Numbered from the stretch's first letter, positions 11,434 through 25,400 are shown. The stretch: 64,000 nt of DNA from Benincasa hispida (GCF_009727055.1 NC_052359.1:59776936-59840935), one strand, 5' to 3'. Notes: generated by a model from the sequence alone, not told the origin. A program made the numbers and translations.

Positions 11434-14373
11434 TGTCACACCCCACCCCAGACCATCCTCTTAACCTAGGAAAGGGCGTGACTGCAACAGTTATCAACCC
11501 TTTAGTTGATACTTACTGCCTAATAACTTTTGCGGAAATAACTCTGATACCAATGAACAAATTCAACAACCAACTGATTAAGTCAAGGAGGCAAACTACA
11601 GCGGATTAAGTAGGCCCAACTTATATTACAACCATGTATTGTTTATACAACTCCAAGACTTAACTACGAAGTTTACAACAACAACTGCAGAACTCTCTGG
11701 AAGTGTAACAGTGGCATGTGGCAGACCTTGACCTTAGCAGCACCCTGGAACTCGTCACCTTTCGCTACCTGGGAAGAAAAACAAAAAATAACAGAATGAG
11801 CTTCACAAAGCTTAGTGAGTGGTAGGCAACTTCTAGAGTCTATTTCAACTCATAAATAACAAGCATATCACGAATACGAGGTTACATTCAAACCTAAACT
11901 TTGAGTGAGTCTGTTCTCACTTCTATCTACACGCACAGTAGATATCTAATTCGATAACTACATAAAATGAGTATGTTGTCTACCTACACACACGGTAGAT
12001 AGATAACTGCTACTAGCTACAACGCTTACTCATTACATTCCCTCAATCTCCTATGTGCACATAGCTCCCCACTCATGGGATCAGAAGCTAGGCTCGTCGG
12101 ATCTCTGACCATCCCATATGAGGATCCTCCCACAGGCTCAAGAACTAGACTTTCGTGTCCCCTGACCATCCCTTGAGGTTTTGCTTACGGGCTCAGGCAC
12201 TAGGTCTATTGACCCCTTGACCATTCCGATCACATAATCTCATTCTCACACTAGATAATCATTCATAACCTAAGCATATTCAATTTACTCTAAAAGATAT
12301 TCTTTAAGACTTAAAGGAAAGTACCACTCACTTTGGTCGTTTAGGAACTTTTCTCTCTAGAAATTCCTTGGTCTTCTCGGGCTCCTCTTTTGAACCCTAA
12401 ATTAAAGATTTAATTTAAAGCTCAAACTACTCATAGTTCTAGGATTTATCTAGAGTTACCTCCTTCAAATATGCTCTAAAATGTCTCAGGAAGCTTACCT
12501 CAAAATCTTATTTTATAACTCTCCGTGGTTTGGCTGGAAACATCAAAACATCAAGACTGGCCTAGCTTACCCGACAGCTCGACCCTTCTGTCTTTTCCTC
12601 ATTCTCCAGCCCGATTCCTTAGAGCTTCTTCTCTGGAAGCCCTATCCTGAAAACTAGATTCTCATAGCTTTCAGATGGTTTTGAAATCACTCCAAATGCA
12701 CGAGTTTATTGGGAGAACTCCTCGTCCCAAGTTGATGCTGTTTTCCAGACTTCACTGTCCAATGCGTCCTCTTTGAATCTCTATGATCAACGCATGGATT
12801 TTGCTCTCAACACAAGGTTTAATCAACTTTCCCACTCTTTTTACTGTATTTTTGAATTGTGATCTAAAAATGAAGTCTTTTGGCCCTATTTATAGGCATC
12901 CAAACCTTCTCCAAATTCGACACCTCCTACTTGGCTGCATGTCCAAATGTTTCTCCCTTATACTACCAACACAACTTTTTAATCAACGTAATCTAAGTGT
13001 CTTTCTCCTATGTAGCCAATGCATGAGCTTCAAATTGCATGTCCTCTAATGCAACCACCTCAAATGCTTAAGGCTTAAGGCTTCCTCCCAAGAAGACACA
13101 TGTTTGATGACGTTTTCTATGTAATCTCATCCTTTATATGCGTCCAACTCTTGGATGTCCAACGCATAGTCCATAATCAACGCATAGCCTATAACCAACG
13201 CATAGCAAGCCAACTTACTACCATCGCAACTCAACTTAGCCATCGCAACCCAACTTAGCCATCGCAATCCAACTTAGTCATCGCAAGAGCCAGCCATCAC
13301 GAACGCATAGGATGGCCGCTCATCCTCCAGGCATGGCTCACTAGGTATCACCGCACGGCTTGCTCAACATGGGCGCATGGCGCTTGGCATAGGCCCTGGC
13401 CACCGACACATGAGCATGCTGTATAGGATTTGGTCGCTCGATGCATGGGCAGGGGCGCTTGGCATGGCAACTTGGCATCGCTCATAAGGCTCGCTCGACC
13501 GCTCGACGTATGGACGTGTTGCATAGGCGCTGGCCATCGCTCGCTTGCTCGACCGGTCAACGCATGGGCAGGGGCGCTTGGCATGGCCGCTCGACGCATG
13601 GGCGTGCTGTATAGGCATAGGCCATCGTTCGCTTGCTCGGCCGCTCGACGCATGGGCAGGGACGCTTGGCATAACAGCTTGGCATCGCTCACAGGGCTGG
13701 CTCAGCCGCTTGACGCATGGGCGCTTCCATCGACGCATGGCTGGACAGTTTGGCCGAGGCGCTTCAACGCATGGCTGGGGGTCTGGCCGAGCCTGCTAGA
13801 CGTATGGCTGCGCATTTGGGCGAGGCTGCTCGACGCATAGCTGGGCGTCTGACCGAGGCCGCTCGACGCATTGGGCAAGGAAGCTTGGCTGGCCGCTTGA
13901 CGCATGGGCTGCCTTCTAACGCATGCCTTGCCTACCCTTGTGCCTTCCAATGTGTCACCTTCATCTTTCTTCCTTCAGCCGCATGCCATCACCAACAACC
14001 CTTCCAATGCATCACATCACTTCCTTCAGCCGCATTGATGCATACCATCCTTCCAACGCATCCAACGCATCCATCATATAGGTTTATACTTAGTCAAATT
14101 TCCAAGTTTTTCCCCAAAAGTGAACTTCCAAATTCACACTTTTTCTTCTCCTTTTGCCAAGTAATCTCTCCAAGATATTATGGCCAACGCATGGCAATGC
14201 CTAGTCCAACACTTAGTTAATTTTTCATCAATTTAAGCTTAACTCAAAGCTACTCAAGGAAAATCTATTCAACACTTAGAAATTTCCTTCCTTTCAACAT
14301 AGGATTTAACTTTCACCTAGTTAATCCCTTAATCATCTGCTTAAGTAAGGATAATGGAAATCCAAGTTTCACA
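11434..14373. mobile_element. Solo LTR (TGTCACACC family) nested in copia B
   Basis: 2,940 bp, TGTCACACCCC at the left end and TTTCACA at the right end, with a 5-bp duplication ATGGA (11429-11433; 14374-14378). TGT...ACA ends, the 5-bp duplication and absence of any retrotransposon protein fit a solo LTR left after recombination between two LTRs. It shares both outer parts with 50790-52941: the phrase ATGTTTATACAACTCCAAGA-like near its left and CTCAAGGAAAATCTATTCAA near its right. The middle differs between the two. Its own strand is uncertain. Confidence 0.9.
13140..14075. repeat. ACGCATGG-type degenerate array inside the solo LTR
   Basis: Dozens of imperfect units around AACGCATAG or GACGCATGG, with interspersed GGCGCTTGGCATGG and CTCGACGCATGGGC phrases. 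It is GC-richer than its surroundings. Six-frame translation gives long low-complexity open stretches on both strands; these are by-products of the repeat, not genes. Confidence 0.85.
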
Positions 14374-14780
14374 ATGGACGAGCTGAAAGGAAACATAGAC
14401 ACATAGTAGAGATGGCACTAACTTTATTAGCACAAGCCTCAATGCCTCGTTAGTTCTGGTGAGATGCCTTTCTTAATACTTGTCATCTAATAAATTGTCT
14501 TCCCTCGCAGGTGCTAAAGAATCAATCACCTATACAACTGATGTATGGAAAACTACTAGATGTTACAAAACTAAGAGTGTTTGGTTGTGTCTGCTTTCCA
14601 TGTCTCCGAGCATACCAACCAAACAATTTTCAGTTCCACTATGATAAATGTGTTTACTTAGGTCCAAGCATGGTTCACAAGGGACATCGATGTCTGAACA
14701 AAGATGGTAAAGTGTTCATCTCCAAAAATGTCATTTTTAGTGAGTTTGATTTTTCTTTCTCCTATAGTTTTTAGGTGTTC
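14374..14780 (+). pseudogene. Copia B integrase, part after the inserted LTR
   Basis: The frame continues from the broken integrase with NGRAERKHRHIVEMALTLL, holding the catalytic Glu. Then come the integrase C-terminal phrases KLRVFGCVCFPCLRAYQ and CVYLGPSMVHKGHRCL (14560-14700). It stops near 14774. Confidence 0.88.
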
Positions 14781-15002
14781 GGTCCATCAACTCACAAACC
14801 TATAGTGAACAGTGGCCCTCAAGTCCTCTCTCCCAACATAATTCCACTATTGCACACTGCCCCCATCCAGCTGCCCAAGTTTTCCTCAAATTAATGTAAT
14901 AATCCCTCACCCTCAAATATCCTTGTACTAGATATCAATCCAGCCTCTCCTCTCCCTTATGTCTCAGTTGAAGCTGTCTTCTATTCCCCAATACCAGATG
15001 CA

Positions 15003-15960
15003 TTGTCCAGCCCTTGTCCAGACAATATAGCCATCCAATCTCCCTTGTCCAGCCCTTCCACTCGGTCACCTAGCACTATATCTCCAAATGACCCACATAC
15101 ATCCCCTGTCTCTAATCCCTCTCATCCCTTGCAGCCTATTCATCCAATGGTTACAAGAGGCAAAGTTGGCATCTTCAAGCTAAAATCTTGGCTAAGCACT
15201 GTCCGACATAACTGGTCCTTAACCGAACCAACCGGTTGTTTGATGCTCTTGCTACACCTCAGTGGAGGCAAGCCATGGATACTGAGTTTCAAGCTCTCAT
15301 CAACAACCAGACTTGGCACTTGGTTCCTCCCTCACCATCCTTCAATGTGTTGGGCAATAAAGGGATCTTCAGGCTTAAAGAGAATTCTGATGGGTCAATA
15401 CAAAGATACAAGGCATACCTAATGGCCAAAAAATTTCATTAACACCTGGAATTGACTTCTTTGAAACATTTAGCCTGGTGATCAAAGCATCAACTATCAG
15501 GGTTGTTTTAAGCATTGCTGTCTTCAAAGGATGGGCCCTTCGTCAACTTGATTTCAACAATGCATTTCTCAATAAGAAACTTACAGAAGATGTCTATATG
15601 CATCAATCACTAGGGTATGTTAACTCTAATTTCCCTAATCATGTGTGCAAGTTGAATAAGGCTATATATGGACTGAAACAGGCCCCTCGGGCCTGAAATG
15701 ATCTACTTAACACTACTCTAATCAACTGGGGATTCATAAACTCGAAGGTAGATACTTCACTGTTTATACTAAACTCAAAGAGCTCAACTATACTACTCCT
15801 TGTCTATGTTGATGATGTAATAGTGACCGATAACAACAACAACTTGATCTCTCGGTTAGTAGCCATTTTGGATAGCATGTTTCGATTCAAAGACCTGGGC
15901 AAGTTGAATTACTTCTTAGGTATCCAACTTCAGTATCTGGAGTATGGCTTTATATTAAAT
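15003..15960 (+). pseudogene. Copia B reverse transcriptase, broken
   Basis: After a proline/serine-rich linker (15003-15180, ending in HPMVTRGKVGIFK) the reverse transcriptase region starts with PQWRQAMDTEFQALINNQTW (15255). [20 protein letters not shown] at 15541 is the first catalytic Asp region, and LVYVDDVIVT at about 15800 the intact YVDD active-site motif. The phrase YGLKQAPRA ends in a stop where tryptophan is expected. Several frame breaks. Confidence 0.9.
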
Positions 15961-15963
15961 TAG

Positions 15964-16760
15964 TTGAAGTATGTTGATGATCTACTACAAAGGATTGGCT
16001 TTCCAGACTTGAAACCTGCAGCCTCACCTGGCTACTTAGGCAAACACTTGTCTATTACCGATGGAGTTCCCCTTACTAATCCATATCTATACAGAAGTAC
16101 AATCGGAGCTCTTCAATATCTAACTTACACTCGTCCAGACATCACATATATGGTGAATCATCTCAGTCAATTTCTCCAAGTTCCCACGGATGCTTATTGG
16201 CAAGCAACAAAAAGAATCCTTCAGTACATCAGTGGTACCAAGAACTATGGACTTGTGTTTCAACCAAGCCCCTCACTTGAAGTTTCAACTTACTCAGATG
16301 TAGATTGGGCAGCAAACATTGATGACCGGAAGTTAGTAGCTGCGTACTGTGTCTTTGTTGGTGGAAATCTTGTCATATGGTCTCAAAGAAACAAACAACA
16401 GTAGCTCAATCAAGTACTGAATCGGAGTATCGAGCCCTTGCACACACTGCCTCAGAAATTTTTTGGCTTCAGCAGCTACTAAGTGAGATCCAGCAGTCCC
16501 ACTCATCCAAACCAATAATCTGATGTGACAATGTGAATGCAGGGGCATTAGCCGACAACCCTGTCTTCCATGCTCGGACCAAACATATTGAAATAGACAT
16601 CCACTTTGTCAAAGACCTAGTCCTTAAAGGGAAGCTTGAAATCAGGTATATACCTTCATCAGATCAGTTAGCTGACTGTCTCACAAAACCATTGATCCAC
16701 TCTCAATTTTTCAACTTACGGTCCAAACTTGGGATAATTAAACTCTCCACAAGTTTGAAG
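15964..16760 (+). pseudogene. Copia B reverse transcriptase end and RNase H, broken
   Basis: LYRSTIGALQYLTYTRPDITY and VPTDAYWQATKRILQY (about 16090-16230) are the conserved reverse transcriptase end. YSDVDWAANIDDRKL is the RNase H core with its first Asp. A stop near 16402 interrupts the WSQRNKQ.TVAQSSTESEY region. The end, ARTKHIEIDIHFVKDLV, and SSDQLADCLTKPL (16570-16700), is typical of copia RNase H. Confidence 0.9.
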
Positions 16761-16765
16761 GGGGA
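16751..16765 (+). other. Polypurine tract of copia B
   Basis: AAGTTTGAAGGGGGA directly precedes the right LTR. Confidence 0.8.
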
Positions 16766-17350
16766 TGTTAGAGACTATGCCACATCAGCTACCAAAGAAG
16801 AGTCAAGAAAACACATCAACTGAAGAATTCTGTTAGGATTGGGCAATAACAAACAAATATTCATTCTCCATGTATTGGACCATGTGTCCTCATACCATTA
16901 GTTATTCGTTATATAATTTTGTAATTCTTTGTATCCCTAAAATATGGGAATAGTGTATAAATTGGGCAGGTTGCCCCTTTCCAAAGCAAGTAATAGAATA
17001 CGAAGAGGCAAGTGATAAAATTCTCTCTCTATCGTTTAGTATCTCTAATCCAATCGTGTACTACGAAGATCTAAACGATTCAATATTCTTTCCATCGTTT
17101 AGCTCTCAAACTCCATCGTGTACAACGAAGAGGTAAACGATTGACTCTATCGCTTAGCTCCCTGATTCTGTCGTGTACAACGAAGAGGCAAACGATCAAC
17201 TGTCTCACTATCGTTTAGCTTTGAGACTCCATCGTGTACAACGACAAGGTAAACAATATAATCCATTTTCTATCGTTTAGCTCCCTAACTCTATCGTGTA
17301 CAACGAAGAGGTAAACGAAATCAATCCCTTCCGTTTTTATTTTCCTAACT
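16766..17350 (+). repeat. 3' LTR of copia B
   Basis: 585 bp, matching 8762-9397 except for the 51-bp gap near its start. The five-unit array with ATCGTTTAG and GTAAACGA ends runs from 17031 to about 17318. Confidence 0.93.
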
Positions 17351-18530
17351 AGAAGTTTAAAAATAAAAATCTAAAAAAAAAATACAAAGTCAAAATTGCC
17401 ATCATGGATTAAACTAAGTCATTACTAATAATAATAATTATTATTAAAATAAAAAACCCTCAAAATCAAGTTAGAGAATTATTGAACCTTATGTGAAAAT
17501 GCTACAAATAAATAGTTAGATATTACACATCAAGAAAACAAATAAGTAAGTTTATCCATCCATTAAGACATATAGGCTTGTTTAAAAGTAAAACACATGC
17601 ACGTTTTCGTGAATGGATAAATATATTTTTTTTGAAAGGATTATTTTCAACCATATATTTTTCAAAAAAAAAAAAAAAAAAAATTATCCATCCGCGAGAA
17701 CGAGCGTGTGTTCTACTTATACTATAAACCTTTTTATTAAAAAAAAAAAAATCAATGTCTTTATACTAAATGACCTCCATTCGGTTAATATTTAGAATTT
17801 ATAATTTCAAATATTAATAAACTCACTCACAAAACTAAATATATGGATAAAGTGTACCCTACTAAAAGAAATACATTATGATTTCATTTTTCATAATATT
17901 TCTAAGGGGAAAAAGCATATTTTGTACAACCACGTATATATATTATACACACACAAATTAAATTATTAGAGAAGTTTATCATTCAAATTATGATCCAGTG
18001 GACCCTGTACTATGTCTAATATAAAAAGATCAATTATAATATCTGAATTTTTTTAAAACAATTTTATATTTACGAGGTGTTGAATATTTTCTTTAATAAT
18101 TAAATAAGAAAAAAGAAAGCCCCAAAAATGACCAAATTGGATAGCTCCCAAGGGATACTGTCCGCGATCCCATCACCATTTTCGATTACTTTATTATTAT
18201 TTGTCTTTATGAAAACTATTTTCAATTATTTGATGTATCAAAAATGGGAAAATTATTAATTTGACTTTAAAAAATAAATTAATATTAGAATTTGGATAAT
18301 CATAATCTTTTACATTTCAACCCATACATTTCCTTTTTCCCCCATTTCGATCCATATTTAAGTCGGAACAATGATCTAAGAGTCTGTTATTTAAAATATC
18401 TTTCTAGTTTAAGCATTTCTTTTTTAAAAAAGACAAATATCATATTATATTTAGATTAAAAAAAATGTTTGGTTGCACCAATATTGACATAAGCTATAGT
18501 AAATCATTTCACTTTTTTTAGATTAATTAG

Positions 18531-18620
18531 TGTTTTCAAATATAGAAAATGATTGACACAGTCTATCGCAATCTATTATAGATAGATTGTGATCTTTTGC
18601 TATTATTTATAAATATTTTG
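18531..18620. mobile_element. MITE-like fragment, same family as 26497-26756
   Basis: Begins TTTTCAAATATAG.AAAATG and ends TTGCTATTATTTATAAATATTTTG, with an imperfect palindrome around TCGCAATCTATTATAGATAG in the middle. The ends and the TCTATC core resemble the larger copy in the peroxidase intron. Confidence 0.5.
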
Positions 18621-21600
18621 AACAGTTTTGTCATTTAAATAAATTATATTTTATTTATTAATTTACTCAATATATACAAATAGGGATTATTTAGTCCAAA
18701 AAGTTGGAGTTACGCTCTTCTTCTAGTATCTCACAACTAAAAAACATCAATTTTATATTTTATTAACTGATATATATAGTTTCACGACATCATAATTCTC
18801 TAGATTTTACAAATTTTCTAATCTTATCGAGTAGATTCCTTACTCCAAACTCCCCATACTACTTATTAAGGTATCAAGAACAAGAATGTGACTTATAACT
18901 ACAAGTTCAATATGGGTGTGCAAAAAGATTCCGATCCAATCTATTCTTTTAATGGCCTTTTATCTTAATCCAAAAAAAAGGGCATTTTCTTTGTTTAAGA
19001 AAAAACAATATAGTGGCTGCTATTCTTTTTTCATTTCTTTTTCTTTTTTTCTCATAATTTCTTTCTCCCGTTCAAGTGTTTTCTACTTTTTGTATTTGAA
19101 AAAAAAAAATACTTTCTTCTTTTTTCTTTGAAACAAGCGTGAGAATAATTTTAGTGTTTTTTGTTCTCTTTGTTAATGGCAAAATCTTGTCAGAATATTT
19201 TTCACATGTCTTTTACCTTCAAAAATAGACTACAAAACAAATAAATAAAATTTTAATGTCAAAATCAAATATAGAGAAATATATGAAGAAGGAAAATCCG
19301 ATCAATTTACCTTTTTTCTCCTAGGATTAGAATGAAGCAAAGTTTTCTAGCTGACTTAATGATTAGTTGGCTGAGTTTAGTCCACTTTTATTTTAAACTT
19401 CTTTTTCTCGATTTTGACCTATTTCATTGGATTCAATTTCACCCACAATATCGTTGAAGGATTATTTAGCATTCTTTTTAAAAAATTTGTTGTTAATTAT
19501 ATCCCTTAAAAATATTAATAAGGAGAAGGAACATTAAAGTTATCAAACATTTAGCCCTAATAAGTTTGAATCCTACTTTCCCATTAAAAATTGTGTGTGA
19601 ATACAACACTCTTGGAGGACAAAAATGTCAAGATCTTAGATGCCTTTTGTGGATAATCCAGAACATTAAAAAAATAATAATTATTATTATAGCAATAAAA
19701 TAAACCACTAGAGAAATAGAATAAGAAGTTTGAAATGCATGTGCCAACCGAACTTTGTAGTGTTATTTATTGAAACTTTGTCAAGTTCCCATTGGCTTAG
19801 TTGGGCAGTTGCGCAATAAATATACTTTTTTTTTTCTTTTTGTATATATAAAAAAGTGTTCCATAATGGTTTAAAATTATAACTTCAAGTTCGACCTCAA
19901 ATGCAAACATAATTTTAGTTAGAAAAATGTATATATTAAATTACATTTATATATTTATAAGATTTTAATTAAATCTTATGTATCATTTGATTTTAAATCT
20001 TATACTTTTAAACTTTACTTTTTGAACTCAACTGAAACGTATACATTACATATGTTGGGTGAAAGAATCGACTTCCAATTTTAAAATTGATAGTATAAAT
20101 TTTATGTTAATGAACTAGTTCGTTTGAATATACTTCTTATATATTTATGTGTGTATTTCATTTATGTCTCGTTCATTGGAAATTATTAATCATAATAGAT
20201 TGAATTAATAGAACTTATAAATACCGCAAAACATTTAGTATTTTGCTTTTAGTCTATGTCATTGTAGATTTTTATTTTGGCATAAGTTTTGTAGACAATA
20301 AACATGCCTTAAACATGCTTTACGAAGTGTTAAAAAAGTTATATAGAACATAGTTCGACTGAAACCCAATATGTGTTAGATAGCAAAAAATAACCTTTAG
20401 TTCGAATATTTGATATCCTTTATTGTACTCAAAAGAAAATTAAAAGAAATGAGAATATCCATATATTAAATATTTAAAAACTAATAAACATGGCGAATTT
20501 AAATTTTCTTTCTTTTTTTTTTTAAAAAAGGTACAATTATTTGAATTACTAAATAAAAATAGATTTGTTCTATTGATATTCTCTATAAAATATAGTATGA
20601 AAATTTTCAAAGATCAACTTTTTACTTCTAGTATGACATTTAATATTATTATATTATAAAATTTGATAATAAAATAACTTTAAACTAATAATAATAAACT
20701 AATTTAAAATTTACTAGTGAAAAAACATGTACAATGCACGTGGATCTTGTAGTTTTAATTAGACATTGTAAAACATAGTAGATTTTAGCATGTGACAAAT
20801 AAATATTATATAGTTTCATTTTAATTCCCATAAGCTATATCTTTTATAAAGTAAAGCATCAGACTAATTTGTTTTCGTTTACGAAATTCTAATTTTGATT
20901 TTATGTAAAATATTTGTTGTCCAAAAAACTATATTTTATTTTCTTAAATGATGAATATTCTTTCTTATTTTATTAAAAAATATTTGTTTGCTACTTTAAA
21001 TTTTTTTCATAAAATTTCCGTCAACGTGTTTTTTATTTTATATGACTTGGAGGACAATAACCATTTTTTTTAATATAAGTTATAAATTTCATTAACCCAA
21101 CATACCTAAAAGTTAATAAAATTATGAGGTTATATTTTATTTTGTTAATTTAAAGAAAATTTAAAAATAATTTATTTATGTATATAATAATTCTAAAAAT
21201 TGTGGAAGATGAATAGTTAGTATACTTTTAAAATTAAGATTGAAATTAAAATTAAGAAGATTAAATCTATTTGTACCAATTATCTCCCTAGTTTTATGTA
21301 TATCCCTTTGTTCACTTATCTTCTCAATTACTAATTAATTATCTTTTAAATCTCTATTCTCTCTTCACACTTATTTAGTACCGGGAAAACAATATGTTAA
21401 CAATTAATTGAAGGTGCTAGTTTGAATTGAATAATCTATTAAATATTAATGAAAATCTTTTTATGTATATAAATACAAAGAAAAACAAGTGTACCTTTTG
21501 AGACATTAGGGCGAGAATTTTGAGATGACAAAAACATGAGGACTAACATACATCTTTAACGAAGATACAAAATAGAAGGCTTAAAATTATTATTATGAAA

Positions 21601-23569
21601 AAATTAAAAAGGAACGGAAGGGATAAAGAGAAAAGCTAGAGATTTTGTAACATGGCCACCTATGAATATCAAATATTTAAATAAAAATATCAAAAGTTAA
21701 TCTAAAAATAAAAAGTCAAATATAAAAAAATTCTCAATATTTAGATTAGATTAGTTGATCGAATCCACGAAGATCACTTAATCAACTACAAAGAAAATGA
21801 ATGAAGAAAATAGTATACATGATTTTCGTAACATAAACACGAACAAATAACACCACAACAAGTAAATCCACTGACAATAATTGTAAGCATATCTAGAAAC
21901 CATAGTGTTTCAAGTAATTACATTTTTTATGCGCATTTTATCAAATACTTTTCGAGCATCAAATCTACAAAAATCTTCAATTCAAAAAATTCTAAAATTG
22001 CAATATTCAGAATTGTAGATGAATTTCGCCAAGAATATATAATCTACTGATAAACATTCTTTTATGTTATGAGAATTTAGTTATTATTATGGTAGATGAT
22101 CTGAAAATTAAATATGGAATTATAAATATATTGAATCAGTAACAATCACACATAACTAACCACCAAATCTAGTAAGGTATTATAATCATTTGTTTAAAAA
22201 TGGAGGGTAAATTGAAAAAGTAAAAATTCTCTTACATCCCCTTTTAATATATATTTATATATTTAAAAAAACGTATAGAGACTAAACATCTCATGAGAGA
22301 AGGGTGAAAATAAAATTAATATGAAGATAATAGGACCAAAATGATATTGTATACAAATTTTCAACAGTTGTAAACTTATAATTGGCAATTTGGCAATAGA
22401 GTCGTCACAAAATGAAAATAAATAATAAAATAATAAAATGGGGCCCACCGCTAGGTGCTCGCGTGATGGCAAAGAGTGGCTTGTGGTCAAAGTGGCGTGT
22501 AATGGGAAGGGAGACTTCCATTTCATTAACTTTAAATTTTAAACATTTTATCCATTAAAATTTTGAACTAATTATATAATAATTTAAATTTTAAATGTGC
22601 AAACGTGTATCAATTTATACTTTTTTTTTTTTTTTTTTTTTTTTTCATATGTCAAATTTATAAATTTCGTATAAAATTTATAGTTTTAATCAATTATATT
22701 TATAAATTTTTATAAGTTAATCAATTCAGACAATTTCTTACGATTACTTTTTAAAGTCGTCGATGTATTAAATTCTCAAGCATGTGTAAACTTCTTCAAA
22801 TATTGATTTTACAAAATGGGTGATTAAAGTAAATAAATAGACGATTCGCAAAGAAAATTATAAGTGAGATTTTCCCAAATGAAACGTAATTGAGGGTATA
22901 AATTGATACATTTTCAAAAGTTCAAAGTTTTAATTGATATTAGTTTAGAATTCAAATCGATATAACCCCGAAGTTTATGAGTGTGAATTGATATTTTTCT
23001 TAAATTTTATCTTAGTCATTTAACTTTAAAATATTACTTTAGGGTACAACACATTTGTAGTTGATTTCTATTTGATAACTGAAATTAATTTCTATTTGAT
23101 CTTAGAATTTTTAAAATAAACATATAGGTTTTTGAGATTTGAAAAAAATTCTATATGGTTTCTAACATCTCCTTCAACTCTCATTCGGTAGCCTGTCATC
23201 TCTCTTTATGCCACGTATCGGTCAATGAAGAATACTGACGACTCTCTTCTCTTCAAAATACGATAAATTTGAAAGTCTAAAATATAAAGTAATATATAAA
23301 ACTAAAATTATTTTTCTAGAAACATTACAGGACATCATATTACAAAATGGTAAAGTCTACTCAAAAGTAATTTTAAACAAATGATTGAGCTACTTATTCC
23401 ATATCTCATCATTGATTATTTAAAAATTGTAGTTATATAGTTAATAATATGAGGCCCTAAACTAATGAAATTTAATAATAAACGTTAACATCAAACCTTT
23501 AAATTTATTTATTTATTTTTAAAAAACTAAGTTAAAACTTGTTGAAAATGCGACCAAAAAGGATCATAG

Positions 23570-23930
23570 ATATATAAATAAATAAAGACAACTATTTCTA
23601 TTGGTACGAGGTCTTTTGGGATGAAACCAAAAGCAAAGCCATTAAAACTTTTGAACTCTATTAGATAGATAGTGTGCTTGGGTGAAGAGGAGCTAACCTA
23701 GATAAGAGTTAGACGGATGAATGACTATTTGAGTAAAGGGAGAATCATTGATATATAAGTGAAGATAACTATTTCCATTAGTATGAGACATTTTGGTTTG
23801 AAACCAAAAACAAAGTTATGAGAGTTTAAATCCAAAGACGATGATATCATACCATTATCAAGATAGTTGCTCTCATGCCCAAAGTGGACGATATCATATT
23901 GTTATGGAGATAGTTGGAGGATCATTGTCC
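23570..23930. repeat. Imperfect direct repeat, interspersed-repeat-like
   Basis: Two similar stretches each contain GACAACTATTTCTATT-like and GATGAAACCAAAAGCAAAG-like phrases (about 23571-23645 and 23748-23820), followed by a GACGATATCATACCATT phrase that recurs at 23886-23905. It looks like a decayed dispersed repeat; class unknown. Confidence 0.45.
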
Positions 23931-24310
23931 TTATCAAAACTAAAATAGGCTGACTATGAACGAATTACAATAAATTACATAAAAACCAATCATCCAACAA
24001 AGTACTCAAGATAAAGTTAATAAATTTCTAAAACAACAAATCTTTAAAATACTTGACCTTGATGACAAAATCAAACATGTAGCACAAGGGGAAAAAAAAA
24101 ATCTAAACTCATCAGAATGTTTAAACCAAGCTAAAAAATTTAATGGAATTTAGTTCTATATCTAAAAAAAAAAATTAAGAGGAAATTTGAACCTGCAATT
24201 TTTTAATATTATGATTTTTTTTTTTTTTTTTGAATGATTGAGATTGTACATATTTTCTATGCCAAGATCTGTAATATATATACATATAAATCAATTATAT
24301 AGTCAAAAGA

Positions 24311-24333
24311 AATAATAATAATAATAATAATAA
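24311..24333. repeat. AAT microsatellite
   Basis: About seven uninterrupted AAT units. Confidence 0.85.
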
Positions 24334-25319
24334 ACTCCTATCCTTCAACTTACCAATTTTAAAGCATTTTGGTACGGAAAAGTCAATGAAGGCCATGTTA
24401 CTAAAATCTGTCTTGAAAACCGTTAAAAAATGAAATAAAATAAAATAAAGAATTTATTCATCCACTTTCAACTTTATAACAGCTTCGGAGTTTAAGTTTA
24501 TATATAACAGTGATAAAAAAAAAAAATATAACTCAGAATTTTTATTGGAATTTTCGCAACAGAGAGATTGAATTACTAAACATTTGAGAGTATTAAATTG
24601 TTACAATAATGTATAGGAACTAAATTACTATAAAAACTTCATAAATCAAGAGTGGACTTTTAACTTAAAGTTTCGATATAGTTAATGTGTTGACCTCACC
24701 ATCGTCATCAATATTATTGTTATTTGATACTATGTGGAGTGAGAGAATCAAACTAAGTACTAACTTTAACTTTAATGATAAAAAACGTCAAACTTTATTG
24801 TTTTTTAAAATATAATATTACTCTGACGTCTTTTTTAAAAAACAAACTACAATTTTGATAATACAGGAGGAATCAAACGTTTAATTTCAATGTTGATAAT
24901 GTATGTTTTATGTCGATTGAGGTATACTGGTTTTTTTTTCTTCTTCTTTTTTTCCTTTTTTTTTTTTTTTTTTTTGAAAAAGGAGTTTGGCTGATTTTAG
25001 TTTTTATACAAATTACATACCACATTAATATTGCATCAATTTCCCATTACATTAGACTTTGACATATCACATTAATGGTAGCAACCATAAAAGTTGTTGA
25101 AGAAAACGCAATTGCATTTAAAATTCTTTACGCATCTTTCTCGTGAGTATTTCATTCATTAATTTAATTAACCATCTGAGATTCCCTTTTGAAAATATAA
25201 ATAATAATTAAATTGATAGATCAATAATTAGCAAAAATCATGTTCAATAATTTCGAAAATGTTTGATAGAAATTAGAATAATTCTCTAAATTGGATAAAA
25301 TTAAATTTGTATATATATT

Positions 25320-25400
25320 TTTAATACACAATTGGAGGTTGGAGGGTTCGGACCACAAATCTTGTGATTTCTAACATATTCGTTTATTAATTAAATTATG
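25320..25400 (-). repeat. tRNA-derived SINE-like fragment, minus strand
   Basis: On the minus strand it reads TTTGTGGTCCGAACCCTCCAAC, a box-B-like phrase followed by CCTCCAATTGTG, a layout seen in plant tRNA-derived SINE heads. The box A region is degenerate. A related piece lies at 61660-61760. Confidence 0.35.

Larger units (their letters stand above)
8762..17350 (+). mobile_element. Ty1/copia LTR retrotransposon (copia B), split by a nested solo LTR
   Basis: LTRs at 8762-9397 and 16766-17350, a primer-binding site right after the left LTR, a polypurine tract right before the right LTR, and a 5-bp duplication AGAAG (8757-8761; 17351-17355). The internal order is gag, zinc knuckle, protease, integrase, reverse transcriptase, RNase H. 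Without the inserted 2.94-kb LTR and its duplication the element would be about 5.6 kb, a normal copia size. Many stops make it inactive. Confidence 0.94.

Noticed and set aside
13348..14220. Several 80-170-residue open frames on both strands
   Set aside because: They are low-complexity readings of the ACGCATGG array inside a solo LTR, open in many frames at once, which is expected for a short-unit repeat.
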